Source: Roseomonas sp. HF4 (GTDB lineage: Bacteria; Pseudomonadota; Alphaproteobacteria; Acetobacterales; Acetobacteraceae). From it: DNA of 64,000 nucleotides. A program made the translations under genes and the position numbers. The notes under the pieces are model-generated. The model had not been told where the DNA came from. It was given only the letters and a program-made list of their open reading frames with translations, and made no database searches. Positions 25,453 through 34,680 of the stretch are shown piece after piece (within the stretch, counting starts at the first letter, position 1; each line of letters starts with the position of its first letter). The DNA lies in assembly GCF_005222755.1 (NCBI RefSeq), contig NZ_STGD01000003.1:62001-126000 (forward strand). Direction: 5' to 3'.

Positions 25453-26054
25453 CAGGCCCTCCCGCTCGCTTCGAGGGCACGACCGACCGCGACATCGACC
25501 TTGGCGCGGTCGGCGCGGCCCACGAGGCGCGCGACCAGCGCCTCGGCCGTGTCGGCGGCAACGCCCCGGATGGCGCCCATCGCTGTGGCGCGGGCGGCGT
25601 CGATGCGTGCCTCGGCCTCGGCGACCTGCGCGGCCAGCCGGGCGTTCAGCGCGGCCGACTTGGCGTCGCTGTCGGCCTGCGCGGCCTGCACGGCGCTGGC
25701 CACCGCCGTCCGCGCCTCGGACCGCGCGGCCTCGGTGGCGGCGTGGTGGGCGGACATGGCGGCGTCGGCCTCCGCCTTCGCGGCCTGCGCGGCCTCGAGG
25801 TCGGCGGCGATGCGGCGGTGGCGCTCCTCGATCACGGCGCCGACGCGCGGCAGCGCGACATGCGTCATGAGGTACACCAGGGCCGCGAAGATCAGCAGCT
25901 GCCAAACGATCTGGCCGACCAGCAACCGCCCCTGCTCGGGGTGGCTGAAGGCGAGCTGCGGCATCCCCTCGACGGGCACCGCCGAGGAACTCGCTGCCAT
26001 CGCGATGGTGGGCAGGGTGGCGGCCAGGGCCGCCAGCAACATCACTCGGCGCAT
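25452..26054 (-). CDS. atpF': ATP synthase F0 subunit b'
   Basis: A 200-residue second stalk subunit. The start MRRVMLLAALAATLPTIAMA looks like a signal-like hydrophobic stretch. The main membrane anchor follows (RLLVGQIVWQLLIFAALVYL, about residues 42-61), then LPRVGAVIEERHRRIAADLE and a coiled coil rich in Ala/Glu. ATG 26054 is chosen because the upstream in-frame residues are not stalk-like. The presence of b and b' as separate genes is typical of alphaproteobacteria. Confidence 0.9.
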   Translation of the reverse strand: MRRVMLLAALAATLPTIAMAASSSAVPVEGMPQLAFSHPEQGRLLVGQIVWQLLIFAALVYLMTHVALPRVGAVIEERHRRIAADLEAAQAAKAEADAAMSAHHAATEAARSEARTAVASAVQAAQADSDAKSAALNARLAAQVAEAEARIDAARATAMGAIRGVAADTAEALVARLVGRADRAKVDVAVGRALEASGRA

Positions 26055-26148
26055 CGCCGTCGTCTCCTCGCCTGCATGGCCCGGGCACGGGGCGCCGGGG
26101 CCGGCCCGCATGCCCCGCCGCGCCCGGATGGGCGGGCGGGGCAGGGGA

Positions 26149-26373
26149 TCAGGCGAACAGGATGAGGAAGGCGATCAGCAGCGCGAACAGCGCGACCGCT
26201 TCCGTGAGCGCGAAGCCCAGGATGCCGATCGGGAAGACCGCGTCGCGGGCCGCCGGGTTGCGCGCCACGCTGGTGATCAGCGAGGAGAAGATGTTGCCGA
26301 TGCCGAGACCCACGCCGAACAGCGCGATGACGGCGATACCAGCCCCGAGGGCCTTTGCAGCGGCGACTTCCAT
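26149..26373 (-). CDS. atpE: ATP synthase F0 subunit c
   Basis: A 74-residue two-helix proteolipid of the rotor ring. Helix 1 is [20 protein letters not shown] with the Gly-rich packing motif. The polar loop has ARNPAA. Helix 2 ([20 protein letters not shown]) carries the ion-binding Glu58 in LTEA. The absence of the residue set seen in Na+-binding c rings points to protons, as expected. It lies between atpB and atpF' with 75- and 94-base gaps that hold no other gene. Confidence 0.95.
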   Translation of the reverse strand: MEVAAAKALGAGIAVIALFGVGLGIGNIFSSLITSVARNPAARDAVFPIGILGFALTEAVALFALLIAFLILFA

Positions 26374-26448
26374 GATACTCGTCCTTCCGTCTTTACATGG
26401 AGGTTCTGTACGTACGCGTGTGCAGATGCACCCCGGTCACATGGCGGG

Positions 26449-27204
26449 TCAGTGCAGGTGCACGGCGTCGTGCAGGTAGATGCTGGTGAGGATCGCGAAC
26501 ACGTAGGCCTGCAGGAAGGCCACCAGGAATTCGAAGCCCACCAGGGCAATGTTCACCGCGAGCGGCATGGCGGCCACGAAGGGGCCGACCGCGCCGAGGC
26601 CGCCCAGCAGCACGACGAAGGTGGCGAACACCTTCAGCATGACGTGGCCGGCGACCATGTTCGCGAAAAGGCGGACCGAGAGGCTCACCACGCGGGAGAA
26701 GTAGGAGATGACCTCGACCGGGATGATGATCGGCGCCAGCCACTTGGGCGCGCCCTCGGGGAAGAAGTAGCTGAAGAAGTGCATCCCGTGGATGCTGAGC
26801 GCGACGCCCGTCACGACCACGAACACCACGAGCGCCAGGGTCAGCGTGACCATGATGTGGGAGGTGAAGGTGAAAGCGTAGGGCAGCATGCCGAGCATGT
26901 TGCCGAACAGCACGAACATGAAGACCGAGAAGACGAAGGGGAAGTACTTCCTGCCGTCGTCGCCCACCTGGTCGCGCACCATGCCGGCCACGAATTCGTA
27001 GGCGCTCTCGCCCAGCGCCTGCAGGCGGCCGGGGACGAGTTCGCCGCGGTCGGCCGTCGCCTTCATCAGGTAGAAGGTCAGCGCGACGGCCACCACCATG
27101 AACAGGTTGGACTGGCTGAAGGACACGGCATCGCCGAAGATGCCGAGCACCGGCGAAAGCTCGAACTGGCTGAGCGCGTCGATCGTCTTGCCTTCAACGG
27201 CCAC
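26449..27204 (-). CDS. atpB: ATP synthase F0 subunit a
   Basis: A 251-residue stator subunit forming the proton half-channels. Hydrophobic helices are clear (VVAVALTFYLMKATADRGEL, FVFSVFMFVLFGNMLGMLPY). The essential arginine is in SLSVRLFANMVAGHVMLKVF (about residue 184). The terminal helix region is FEFLVAFLQAYVFAILTSIY. It begins 18 bases after atpI and precedes atpE in the standard order. Confidence 0.95.
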   Translation of the reverse strand: MAVEGKTIDALSQFELSPVLGIFGDAVSFSQSNLFMVVAVALTFYLMKATADRGELVPGRLQALGESAYEFVAGMVRDQVGDDGRKYFPFVFSVFMFVLFGNMLGMLPYAFTFTSHIMVTLTLALVVFVVVTGVALSIHGMHFFSYFFPEGAPKWLAPIIIPVEVISYFSRVVSLSVRLFANMVAGHVMLKVFATFVVLLGGLGAVGPFVAAMPLAVNIALVGFEFLVAFLQAYVFAILTSIYLHDAVHLH

Positions 27205-27222
27205 CGTCTGGTCTCCCGTCCG

Positions 27223-27519
27223 TCACTGCGCGCGCGGTCGCTTCCGGGGACTGAACAGGCGATAGACGTTCATCACCCCGGCGGCGCTGCCCATGACGAA
27301 GAACACCAGGAAAAGCCAAGGCCAGGTGCCGAGCCACCGGTCGAGCAGAAAGCCCAGTCCGATGCCGACCACCAGGGCCGAGAACACCTCGACCCCCGCC
27401 CGAACGCCGATTCCCCAGGGACTTTGCGGCAACTGGCCCTGCCCCCGCGGGGGCTTGTCCAGGCCCTCGCGGGCCCTGGCCTGTCGCAACCTATCCTCGA
27501 AACCGTTGCGTTCGTTCAC
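27223..27519 (-). CDS. atpI: ATP synthase accessory protein AtpI
   Basis: A 98-residue membrane protein: a charged N-terminus (NERNGFEDRLRQARAREGLD), then two membrane segments (VFSALVVGIGLGFLLDRWLG and PWLFLVFFVMGSAAGVMNVY) and a basic tail. AtpI-type proteins assist F0 c-ring assembly and Mg2+ supply. It is first in the F0 operon; the roughly 100-base gap upstream (27520-27620) should hold the operon promoter, but no clear -35/-10 is visible. Confidence 0.88.
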   Translation of the reverse strand: MNERNGFEDRLRQARAREGLDKPPRGQGQLPQSPWGIGVRAGVEVFSALVVGIGLGFLLDRWLGTWPWLFLVFFVMGSAAGVMNVYRLFSPRKRPRAQ

Positions 27520-27620
27520 CTTAGCTCCCTGGCGGGACCCCGCCGGAAGGCAGGCCGCGCTTTACGGGCCGCCCCCCTGCCTGTCAAGCGCATGACGCGG
27601 CGCAGCATCGCCCGGGACGA

Positions 27621-29978
27621 TCAGGCGGCGCTGGTCAGCGCCTGGCCACCGGCCGCGCCGCATGCGGGCTCCGGCGCGGCCGCGGAGCCGGCCATCAGCG
27701 CGAGCGCCTTCGCCGGCATGGGCCGGCCGAGCAGGAAGCCCTGCGCCTCGTCGCAGCCGATCTCGCGCAGCCGCGCGAGCTGCTCCACCGTCTCCACCCC
27801 CTCGGCCACCAGGCTGGCGCCGAGGCCGTGCGCGATCCGCACCACCGCGTCCACGATCCGTTCCGTCCGCGTGCTGCTGCCTAATCCCGCGACGAAGGTG
27901 CGGTCGAGCTTGATGACGTCGAAGGGCAACTGCTGAAGGTAGCCGAGCGAGGAATACCCGGTGCCGAAATCATCCAGCGCCAGCCGCACGCCGAGCTCGC
28001 GAAGCCCCGCGAGCGTCGCCGCCGCGGCGCCGGGGTCGCGGATGAAGACATCCTCCGTCACCTCGAGCTCGAGCCGGTCGGCGCGGCCTTCCTCCAGTTC
28101 CAGCGCCTCCCGCACCAGGGCCGAGACCTGGCCGGACACAATGTGCCGCGCCGAGACATTGACCGCGACCCGGACATCGATCCCCTCCGCCCGCCATGCC
28201 GCCTGCTGCCGGAGGGCCATGCGCAGCGTGTGGCGGACGAGCCTGAGCGACAGGCCGGCGGCCTCGGCGGCCGGGATGAAGCGATCGGGCGGCACCGCCC
28301 CGCGCACCGGGTGGCGCCAGCGCAGCAGCGCCTCGCAGCCGGCGAAGCGGAGGTCGGCGACGCGGAACTTCGGCTGGTAGTCGAATTCGAAGGCGCGGTC
28401 GGCCAGCGCCTGCTTGACGTCGGCCTCGAGCAGCCGGCGCTCCGCCTGTTCCGCCGCCATCGCCGCAGAGAAGCGCAGCGACCGGCCCCGCCCCGCGCCC
28501 TTGGCGCGGTGCAGCGCGATGTCCGCCCGCTGCAGCAGCGCGAGCCCGTCCGCGCCGTCCGCCGGCGCCATCGCGATGCCGATGCTGGCCCCGGCCTGCA
28601 CCAGGGCGCCGTCGATGCCGAAGGGGGCGGTCAAGGCGCGCACCAGGCGAGCGGCCGTCTCCTCGGCCTCGGCCTCCGAGCGGAGCCCGGACTGGATCAC
28701 GGCGAATTCGTCGCCGCCGAGGCGCGCCAGCAGGTCGCCGGGGCCGAGGCAGCCACGCATCCGCCCGGTCGCGGTCAGCAGCAGCGCGTCGCCCGCCGCG
28801 TGGCCGAGCGAATCGTTCACGTCCTTGAAGTTGTCGAGGTCCACGAGGTGCAGCGCGACCGGCGCGCCGTCCGCGAGCGCGCGGCTCAGCGCGCGCGTGA
28901 ACAGCATCCGGTTGGCGAGGCCGGTCAGGGAATCGTGCTCGGCCATGTAGCGGATCTGCTCCTCCGCCGCCTTGCGCTCCGTGATGTCGATGCCGATGCG
29001 CACGACGGCCGAGATCGCGCCGCCTTCCTCGCCGACCGGCGCGGCGGTCGTGAGCAGGGTGCGGCGGGTGCCGTCGCCGGCCTCGGCCTCGGTCTCGCGA
29101 AAGGGCAGTTGCGCCCGCGCGGCAAGCGCGGTGGCGATGTCGCGGCCCTCTCCGTCAGCGTCGCCCGGCAGGCGGCCGAGCAGCCGGTCCTCCGTGGTGC
29201 CTCGGAATGCCGCCAACGCCCGGTTGGCCAGGGTGAAGTGCCCCTCCCGGTCATGCGCCGAGACCATGACGGGCAGCGCATCCACCACCACGCGCAGCAG
29301 CCGTTCCGACCGCCGCGCGCGGTCCTCGGCGGCCGCGGCGCTCGCGAGCGTGCGTTGCGCCCGGCGCCAGAGCCAGAACAGCAGGCCGCAGAGCAGCGCC
29401 ATGCTGCCCACGAGCCCGAGGGTGCTGATCGCGAAGGTGGCCTGCAGCCGGCGCAGCCCGAGCGACGCGGCCTCCGCCGTCAGCTGGCGGTCCTGGTTCA
29501 GCGTACGGTGCGCCTCGGCCAGTTCGGCGATCGTCGACGCGGCCAGTTCCTCTGCCTCCGCGAAGGCCGCCGCATTGCCCGCCGTGACCGCCGGCAGCAG
29601 TGCCTCGACCCGCGAGAGCCGCGTGAAGATCGCGGGCAGCGCCGCGCGCACCTGCTCGATCGCGGGATAGGTGGTCGCGCCCTCGCGCCCGGCGTCGAGC
29701 AACAGCAGTCGGCTCCAGAGGATCTCGAAGCGCAGCGCCAGCTCCGCCCCGTCGTCGTCCAGATGCTGCGCGCGGTAGAGTTCCGCCCGCAGGCGCTGCG
29801 CCTCGGTCAGCGCCTGGCTGCTCTCCCAGAAGCCCATCCGGTGGCCGTTCGACTCGAGATCCGCCTGATGCAGCAACTGGCTGCCCGAGACCAGCAGCGA
29901 GGCGATGAAGACCAGCGCCGCGGCGGCGAAGCCGGCCAACGGGATCAGGGACCGCGACCGGATGCCGGTGCGGGTCAT
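27621..29978 (-). CDS. Membrane GGDEF-EAL protein (c-di-GMP synthesis/degradation) with PAS domain
   Basis: A 785-residue protein. Two membrane helices (about residues 11-30 and 180-205) flank a helical periplasmic sensor region. A PAS domain spans about 225-345 (LRVVVDALPVMVSAHDREGH). The GGDEF domain begins at YMAEHDSLTGLANRMLF and has an intact active site RLGGDEFAVI; the position of the inhibitory RxxD reads GPGD, so no classic I-site. The EAL domain has GCEALLRWRH, DDFGTGYSSLGYL, and EGVETVEQLARL with QGFLLGRPM, so phosphodiesterase residues appear intact. It follows a small Moco-domain-like exported protein by 10 bases. Confidence 0.92.
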   Translation of the reverse strand: MTRTGIRSRSLIPLAGFAAAALVFIASLLVSGSQLLHQADLESNGHRMGFWESSQALTEAQRLRAELYRAQHLDDDGAELALRFEILWSRLLLLDAGREGATTYPAIEQVRAALPAIFTRLSRVEALLPAVTAGNAAAFAEAEELAASTIAELAEAHRTLNQDRQLTAEAASLGLRRLQATFAISTLGLVGSMALLCGLLFWLWRRAQRTLASAAAAEDRARRSERLLRVVVDALPVMVSAHDREGHFTLANRALAAFRGTTEDRLLGRLPGDADGEGRDIATALAARAQLPFRETEAEAGDGTRRTLLTTAAPVGEEGGAISAVVRIGIDITERKAAEEQIRYMAEHDSLTGLANRMLFTRALSRALADGAPVALHLVDLDNFKDVNDSLGHAAGDALLLTATGRMRGCLGPGDLLARLGGDEFAVIQSGLRSEAEAEETAARLVRALTAPFGIDGALVQAGASIGIAMAPADGADGLALLQRADIALHRAKGAGRGRSLRFSAAMAAEQAERRLLEADVKQALADRAFEFDYQPKFRVADLRFAGCEALLRWRHPVRGAVPPDRFIPAAEAAGLSLRLVRHTLRMALRQQAAWRAEGIDVRVAVNVSARHIVSGQVSALVREALELEEGRADRLELEVTEDVFIRDPGAAAATLAGLRELGVRLALDDFGTGYSSLGYLQQLPFDVIKLDRTFVAGLGSSTRTERIVDAVVRIAHGLGASLVAEGVETVEQLARLREIGCDEAQGFLLGRPMPAKALALMAGSAAAPEPACGAAGGQALTSAA

Positions 29979-29988
29979 GGGCTGTGCG

Positions 29989-30462
29989 TCAGCCCGCCTC
30001 GATCCGGGCCAACTGCCAGACCGACCACTGGCGCACACGCGCAGTGTCGAGATCGGGCCGGCAAGACCAGGGAAAGACGATCCAGAAGGGGCCGCGGCTG
30101 CGGACCGGCATCGGGTTGCCGTCCTGCCGCGTCGCGACGAAGGGCTCGGCGTCCAGGGCCTCGCGAAGCGGCATCGTGACGGCATAGTCGTTGAGCGCCA
30201 CCGCACGCAGGACCCTGCCGCGCGCGCCGACGGCGCCGAGCAGGCGTTCGAGCGGCACGCCGGCGAAATGCTGCGGCCCGCGCGTCCAGGTCGTGATGGT
30301 GACCAGGTTCTTCTGGCCGAGCGCCTCGACCGCGCTCCGCGCGAGGCGATGCGGGGCTGGCGACGCGACGGCACCGGCCACTTCGAGTACCGGCTCGCCC
30401 GCCGCGTGCGCCCCGCCGGGAAGGGCGATGGCAGCCAGCACCGCGCGTCGTGCGAACGTCAT
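29989..30462 (-). CDS. Exported small molybdopterin-domain-like protein
   Basis: A 157-residue protein. MTFARRAVLAAIALPGGAHA is a signal peptide with Arg-Arg. The mature part (VLEVAGAV, TTWTRGPQHFAGVPLERLLG, LNDYAVTMPLREALD, RQDGNPMPVRSRGPFWIVFP) follows the oxidoreductase molybdopterin-binding fold. It has no cysteine at the position where sulfite oxidases hold the molybdenum ligand; TTWT replaces it. It may therefore be a non-catalytic or ligand-sensing relative. It lies 10 bases upstream of the GGDEF-EAL gene on the same strand, suggesting a periplasmic partner of that sensor. Start chosen at ATG 30462 for the signal peptide. Confidence 0.65.
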   Translation of the reverse strand: MTFARRAVLAAIALPGGAHAAGEPVLEVAGAVASPAPHRLARSAVEALGQKNLVTITTWTRGPQHFAGVPLERLLGAVGARGRVLRAVALNDYAVTMPLREALDAEPFVATRQDGNPMPVRSRGPFWIVFPWSCRPDLDTARVRQWSVWQLARIEAG

Positions 30463-30585
30463 GACGGGACCCTCCGGCTCGCCCGTCATGGATACGCCGG
30501 TCGGGATGACCGGAAAGTTACCGTGCCGCGGCGGGCCGGTACCGGACATCGGGATGCGCCCGAAGGCGCAGCCTCGAACGGTCCG

Positions 30586-33500
30586 TCAGGCCGCGACCGG
30601 CCCTTCCGCCATCTGCACCGCCTGGCCGAGATCGACGCTCAGCAGCCGCGACACCCCGCGTTCCTGCATCGTCACGCCATAGAGCCGGTGCATCCGCGCC
30701 ATGGTCAGCGGGTGGTGCGTCACCACCAGGAAGCGCGTGCCGCTCTCGGCCGCCATGGCGTCGAGCAGGTCGCAGAGGCGCTCCACGTTCGCGTCGTCGA
30801 GCGGCGCATCCACCTCGTCCAGCACGCAGACGGGCGCCGGGTGGCAACGGAACACCGCGAAGATGAGCGAGAGCGCCGTCAGCGCCTGCTCCCCGCCCGA
30901 CAGCAGGCTCAGCGTCGCGAGCTTCTTGCCGGGCGGCTCGGCATAGATCTCGAGCCCCGCTTCCAGCGGGTCGTCCGAGCCCACCAGCGCGAGATGCGCC
31001 CGGCCGCCGCCGAACAGCCGCGCGAACAGCCCGCGGAACTCGGAATCCACGCGGTCGAAGACCTCGCGCAGGCGCTCGCGCCCTTCCCGGTTCAGGTGGC
31101 CGATCGAGCCGCGCAGCTTGGCGATCGCCGCCGTCACCTCGTCCCGGTCGGTCGTGATCCGGGTGATCCGCTCCTCGATCTCGGCGACCTCGATCTCGGC
31201 GCGCAGGTTGACCGGGCCCATCTCCTCACGCTCGCGCGCCAGGCGCTCGACCTTGCGCTGCGCCTTCTCCTCGGCGGCGTCGGAGAGTTCCTCGGGCGGC
31301 GGCGGCAATTCGGCGTCCTCGCCGAGCCGTTCCGCGATGCGCGCGGCGACGGCATCGCCCGCCGTGCCCGCGGCCTCGGCGGCGGCCTCGGCACGCACCT
31401 GGCCCTCGCGCGCGGCGGAGAAGGCGGCATCGGCGCGCCGCCGCGCCTCCGCCCCTTCGCGCAGCCGCGCCTCGGCCGCGGAGAGCGCCGCGGCCGCGGC
31501 GGCATGTGTCGCCTCCGCCTCGGCCAGCAGGGCGGCGCCGGCGCTGCGGCGGGCGGCGGCGTCCTCCGGCGCGCCGGCCAGCGCCTCCTGCTCGGTCGCC
31601 GCCTCCGCGCGGCGGCGGCGCAACTCGATGACGCGCGCCTCCGCGTCCGCGCCGCGCGTGGTCCAGAGCGCGGCTTCCTCCGCCACCGAAGCGAGGCGCG
31701 CCGCGACGCGCCCGGCCTCGGCCGCGAGCGCGCCGATGTCGCCGCGCGCCGCGACCTCGGCGGCGCGCGCCTCGGTGAGCGCAGCGCGCGCGTCGTCCAC
31801 CGCGGCGCGCAGCGCATCGAGGTCGGGGGCGGCGGCTGTCGCGGCGGTGGCTGCGGCGAGCGCCGCCTCGGCCTCCGCGCATTCCGCACCGAGCCGCGCG
31901 AGCTGCGGCTCCAGCGCGGCCAGCCGGCTTTCCGCCTCGGCCGCGCGCGCGGTGAGCATCGCCTCGTGCTGGCGCGCGCCGCGCGCGGTCGCTTCCGCGG
32001 TGCGGCGGGCCTCGCGTCCCGCGTGCTCGGCGGCCTGGGCACGAGTTTCGGCGACGGCGGCCTCCTCTGCAGCGCGGCGGAGCGCCGGCAGGTCGGGCAG
32101 GGCGCCGATGGCGGCCCAGGCGGTGTCCTTCGCGGCCTCGGCCTCGGCACGGTCGGCGGCGAGCCGATCGAGCTGCGGCGCGATGGCGGCAAGGCGGCTT
32201 TCCGCCCGCGCGTGCCGGGCGGCGAGCGCGCCCTCGGCCTGGCGGGCCTCGGCCAGCGCGGCCTCGGCCGCGGCGCGGGCGTCGCGGGCGGCGGCCTCTG
32301 CGGCGCGCGCCTCCTCCTCCCGCGCTGCGGCGGCGAGGCGCCCGGCCTCGGTGGTCGCGGCCTCGGCCTCGGCGCGGTCGAGCTTCGCCTCCGCGGCGCG
32401 GAGCGCGTTGCGCTGGGCGAGGCGCACGGCACCCGGCGTCGGCGCGCCGGCGCGCGCGGTGTGCCCGTCCCAGCGCCAGAGCGCGCCATCCTCGGTGACC
32501 AGCGACTGGCCGGGCCGCAGCGCCGCCTGCAACGCGGCGCCGTCGGCCTCCTTCGGCAGCAGGCCGATCTGCGACAGCGCGCGCGACAGCGCCGCCGGGG
32601 CCTCGACCAGGCGCGACAGCGGCACCGCGCCGCCCGGCAGGGGTGCCGCGGCCTCAAGCGGCGGCAGGCTGCGCCAGAAGCGCGGGCCGCCTTCCTCGGC
32701 GGGGCTTTCCAGCGCCTCCCCGAGCGCCGCGCCGAGCGCGGCCTCGAGGCCCGCGGGCACGCCCACCTGGTCCAGGATGGGGGCCGCCGCGCCGGGTTCG
32801 CGGGCGGAGAGAACCTCGGTCAGCGCGGCAACCTCGGCGCCCGCGCGGGCGCGTTCGCCGGCGGCGGCGGTGGCGGCGCGGGCGGCTTCGGCGTGGGCGG
32901 CGGCGGCCCAGGCGCGCATCGCCTCGGCCTGCTCCAGCGCGCCGCCGGCGGCTGCGACGGCCTCGGTCGCGGCTTCCAGCGCCGCGGCGGCGGCGGCCCG
33001 CTCGGCGGGGGGGATGTGCTCGGCCAGCGCGGCGTCGCGGTCGCGCAGCATGGCGGCGTGCTGGGCGGTGATGCGCGCCAGGCGGTCCTCGGCGGCGCTG
33101 CGCGCGGCCTCGGCGCGGGCTGCGGCGTCGGCGGCCTCGGCGGCGCCACGGCGGGCATTGGCGTGCGCGTCGGCGGCCCCGGCACGGGCGGCCTCGGCCT
33201 GTTCCAGCGCGACCCGGGCGGCGTCCAGCGCGGCGTCGGTGGCGGCGACCTCGGCGGCGGCCTCCGCGCGCGCCTCGGCCGGGATGCGGGCGCGGTCGGC
33301 GGCGTCGCGCTCGGCGGCGAGGCGGACATGGCCGTCCCGTGCGCGGGCGAGCCGCGCCTCGGCCAGGGTGCGCGCCTCGGCGGCGGCCTGGGCGCGGGCG
33401 GCGCCCTCGGCGGCCTCGACCGTCGCGGCCTCGGCGGCGCGCTCGGCGGCGGCGGCGACATCGGAGGCGGCGGCGAGCGCGGCCTCGGCGGCGGCGCGCC

Positions 33501-34680
33501 GTGCGGGCAGGGAGCCTTCGACCGCGTGCAGCGCCTCGGCTTCCTGCGCCAGCCGCTCGCGCGCCGCCTCGGCGTCGCGCAGCACGCCCTCGGCATGGGT
33601 CAGGTCGCGCTGCAACTGCGCGAGGCGCGCCTCGGCGGCGCCCAGCGCCTCCCGCGCACGGCGTTCCTCGGCTTCCAGCCCCTCGGTCTCGACGCGGCGG
33701 CGCTCGAGCGCGGTGCGGGCGGCGGCCTCGGTGGCGCGCGGCGCGGGGATGGCCTGCTCGGCCTCGAAGGCGGCGATGGCGGCGCGCTCGGCCTCGGCCT
33801 CGGCGGCGCGGACGCGGGTGCGCGCGTCGGCCAACTGCGCCTCGGCCAGCGCGGCGGCGGCCTCGGCGCGGGCTGCCAGGATCGCGAGCCATTCGCCCTC
33901 GGCCTGGCGCACCAGCCCCGAGAGGTTGCGGTAGCGGTTCGCCTGCCGCGCCTGGCGCTGCAGCCCCTGGCGTTGGGTGTCGAGTTGGCCGAGCAGGTCC
34001 TCGGCGCGCGACAGGTTCGTCTCGGCCTGGCGCAGCTTCAGCTCCGCCTCGTGCCGGCGGGCGCGCAGCCCGGCGATGCCGGCGGCCTCCTCCAGCACCT
34101 GGCGTCGGTCCTCGGGCTTCGCCTGGATCAGCGTGGAGACGCGCCCCTGGCTGACCATGGCCGAGGCGCGGGCACCCGAGCCGATGTCGGCGAACATGGT
34201 CTGCACGTCGCGCGCGCGGACCTCCTTGCCGTTCACCCGGAAGGCGCTGCCCTCGCCGCGGTTGATGCGGCGGGCGATCTCGAGTTCCGGCTGGTCGTGG
34301 TTGGGCGGCGGCGCGAGCCCCTCCGCCTCCTCCAGGCTGAGCGTGACCTCGGCGAGGTTGCGCCCCGGCCGCGTTGCGGTGCCCGCGAAGATGACGTCGT
34401 CCATCTCGCCGCCACGCATCGCCTTGGCCGAGGTCTCCCCCATCGCCCAGCGCAGCGCCTCGACCACGTTCGACTTGCCGCAGCCGTTCGGGCCGACGAT
34501 GCCGGTGAGCCCCGCGCGGACCTCGACCACGGTGGCCTCGGCGAAGGACTTGAAGCCGGCGATGCGGATGCGGGCCAGCGTCGCGCGGATCGCGGCGTCG
34601 CGCTGCGCCTCGCTCCGCGGGGCGCCGTCGCCCTCCTCGCCCTCCTCCGGGGTGGGCGTGACGTGCCCGTCCGGCGTCAC
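30586..34680 (-). CDS. smc: Chromosome segregation ATPase SMC
   Basis: A 1364-residue SMC, longer than the usual roughly 1150-1200. The head has IAGFKSFAEATVVEV and Walker A GPNGCGKS (residues 63-70). Two very Ala-rich coiled-coil arms flank a hinge at about residues 630-745 (PILDQVGVPAGLEAALGAAL to LVTEDGALWRWDG). The C-terminal head has LSLLSGGEQALTALSLIFAV and Walker B VCVLDEVDAPLDDANVERL. The GTG at 34680 overlaps the dsbA stop by 4 bases; it gives an unusual N-terminal extension of about 35 polar residues. dsbA-smc adjacency near mutY is common in alphaproteobacteria. ScpA/ScpB are not here. Confidence 0.93.
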   Translation of the reverse strand: MTPDGHVTPTPEEGEEGDGAPRSEAQRDAAIRATLARIRIAGFKSFAEATVVEVRAGLTGIVGPNGCGKSNVVEALRWAMGETSAKAMRGGEMDDVIFAGTATRPGRNLAEVTLSLEEAEGLAPPPNHDQPELEIARRINRGEGSAFRVNGKEVRARDVQTMFADIGSGARASAMVSQGRVSTLIQAKPEDRRQVLEEAAGIAGLRARRHEAELKLRQAETNLSRAEDLLGQLDTQRQGLQRQARQANRYRNLSGLVRQAEGEWLAILAARAEAAAALAEAQLADARTRVRAAEAEAERAAIAAFEAEQAIPAPRATEAAARTALERRRVETEGLEAEERRAREALGAAEARLAQLQRDLTHAEGVLRDAEAARERLAQEAEALHAVEGSLPARRAAAEAALAAASDVAAAAERAAEAATVEAAEGAARAQAAAEARTLAEARLARARDGHVRLAAERDAADRARIPAEARAEAAAEVAATDAALDAARVALEQAEAARAGAADAHANARRGAAEAADAAARAEAARSAAEDRLARITAQHAAMLRDRDAALAEHIPPAERAAAAAALEAATEAVAAAGGALEQAEAMRAWAAAAHAEAARAATAAAGERARAGAEVAALTEVLSAREPGAAAPILDQVGVPAGLEAALGAALGEALESPAEEGGPRFWRSLPPLEAAAPLPGGAVPLSRLVEAPAALSRALSQIGLLPKEADGAALQAALRPGQSLVTEDGALWRWDGHTARAGAPTPGAVRLAQRNALRAAEAKLDRAEAEAATTEAGRLAAAAREEEARAAEAAARDARAAAEAALAEARQAEGALAARHARAESRLAAIAPQLDRLAADRAEAEAAKDTAWAAIGALPDLPALRRAAEEAAVAETRAQAAEHAGREARRTAEATARGARQHEAMLTARAAEAESRLAALEPQLARLGAECAEAEAALAAATAATAAAPDLDALRAAVDDARAALTEARAAEVAARGDIGALAAEAGRVAARLASVAEEAALWTTRGADAEARVIELRRRRAEAATEQEALAGAPEDAAARRSAGAALLAEAEATHAAAAAALSAAEARLREGAEARRRADAAFSAAREGQVRAEAAAEAAGTAGDAVAARIAERLGEDAELPPPPEELSDAAEEKAQRKVERLAREREEMGPVNLRAEIEVAEIEERITRITTDRDEVTAAIAKLRGSIGHLNREGRERLREVFDRVDSEFRGLFARLFGGGRAHLALVGSDDPLEAGLEIYAEPPGKKLATLSLLSGGEQALTALSLIFAVFRCHPAPVCVLDEVDAPLDDANVERLCDLLDAMAAESGTRFLVVTHHPLTMARMHRLYGVTMQERGVSRLLSVDLGQAVQMAEGPVAA

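Noticed and set aside
24364..27936. A plus-strand open frame of about 1190 codons across the atp operon
   Set aside because: It is antisense to five well-recognised atp genes; the translation has no protein-like features.
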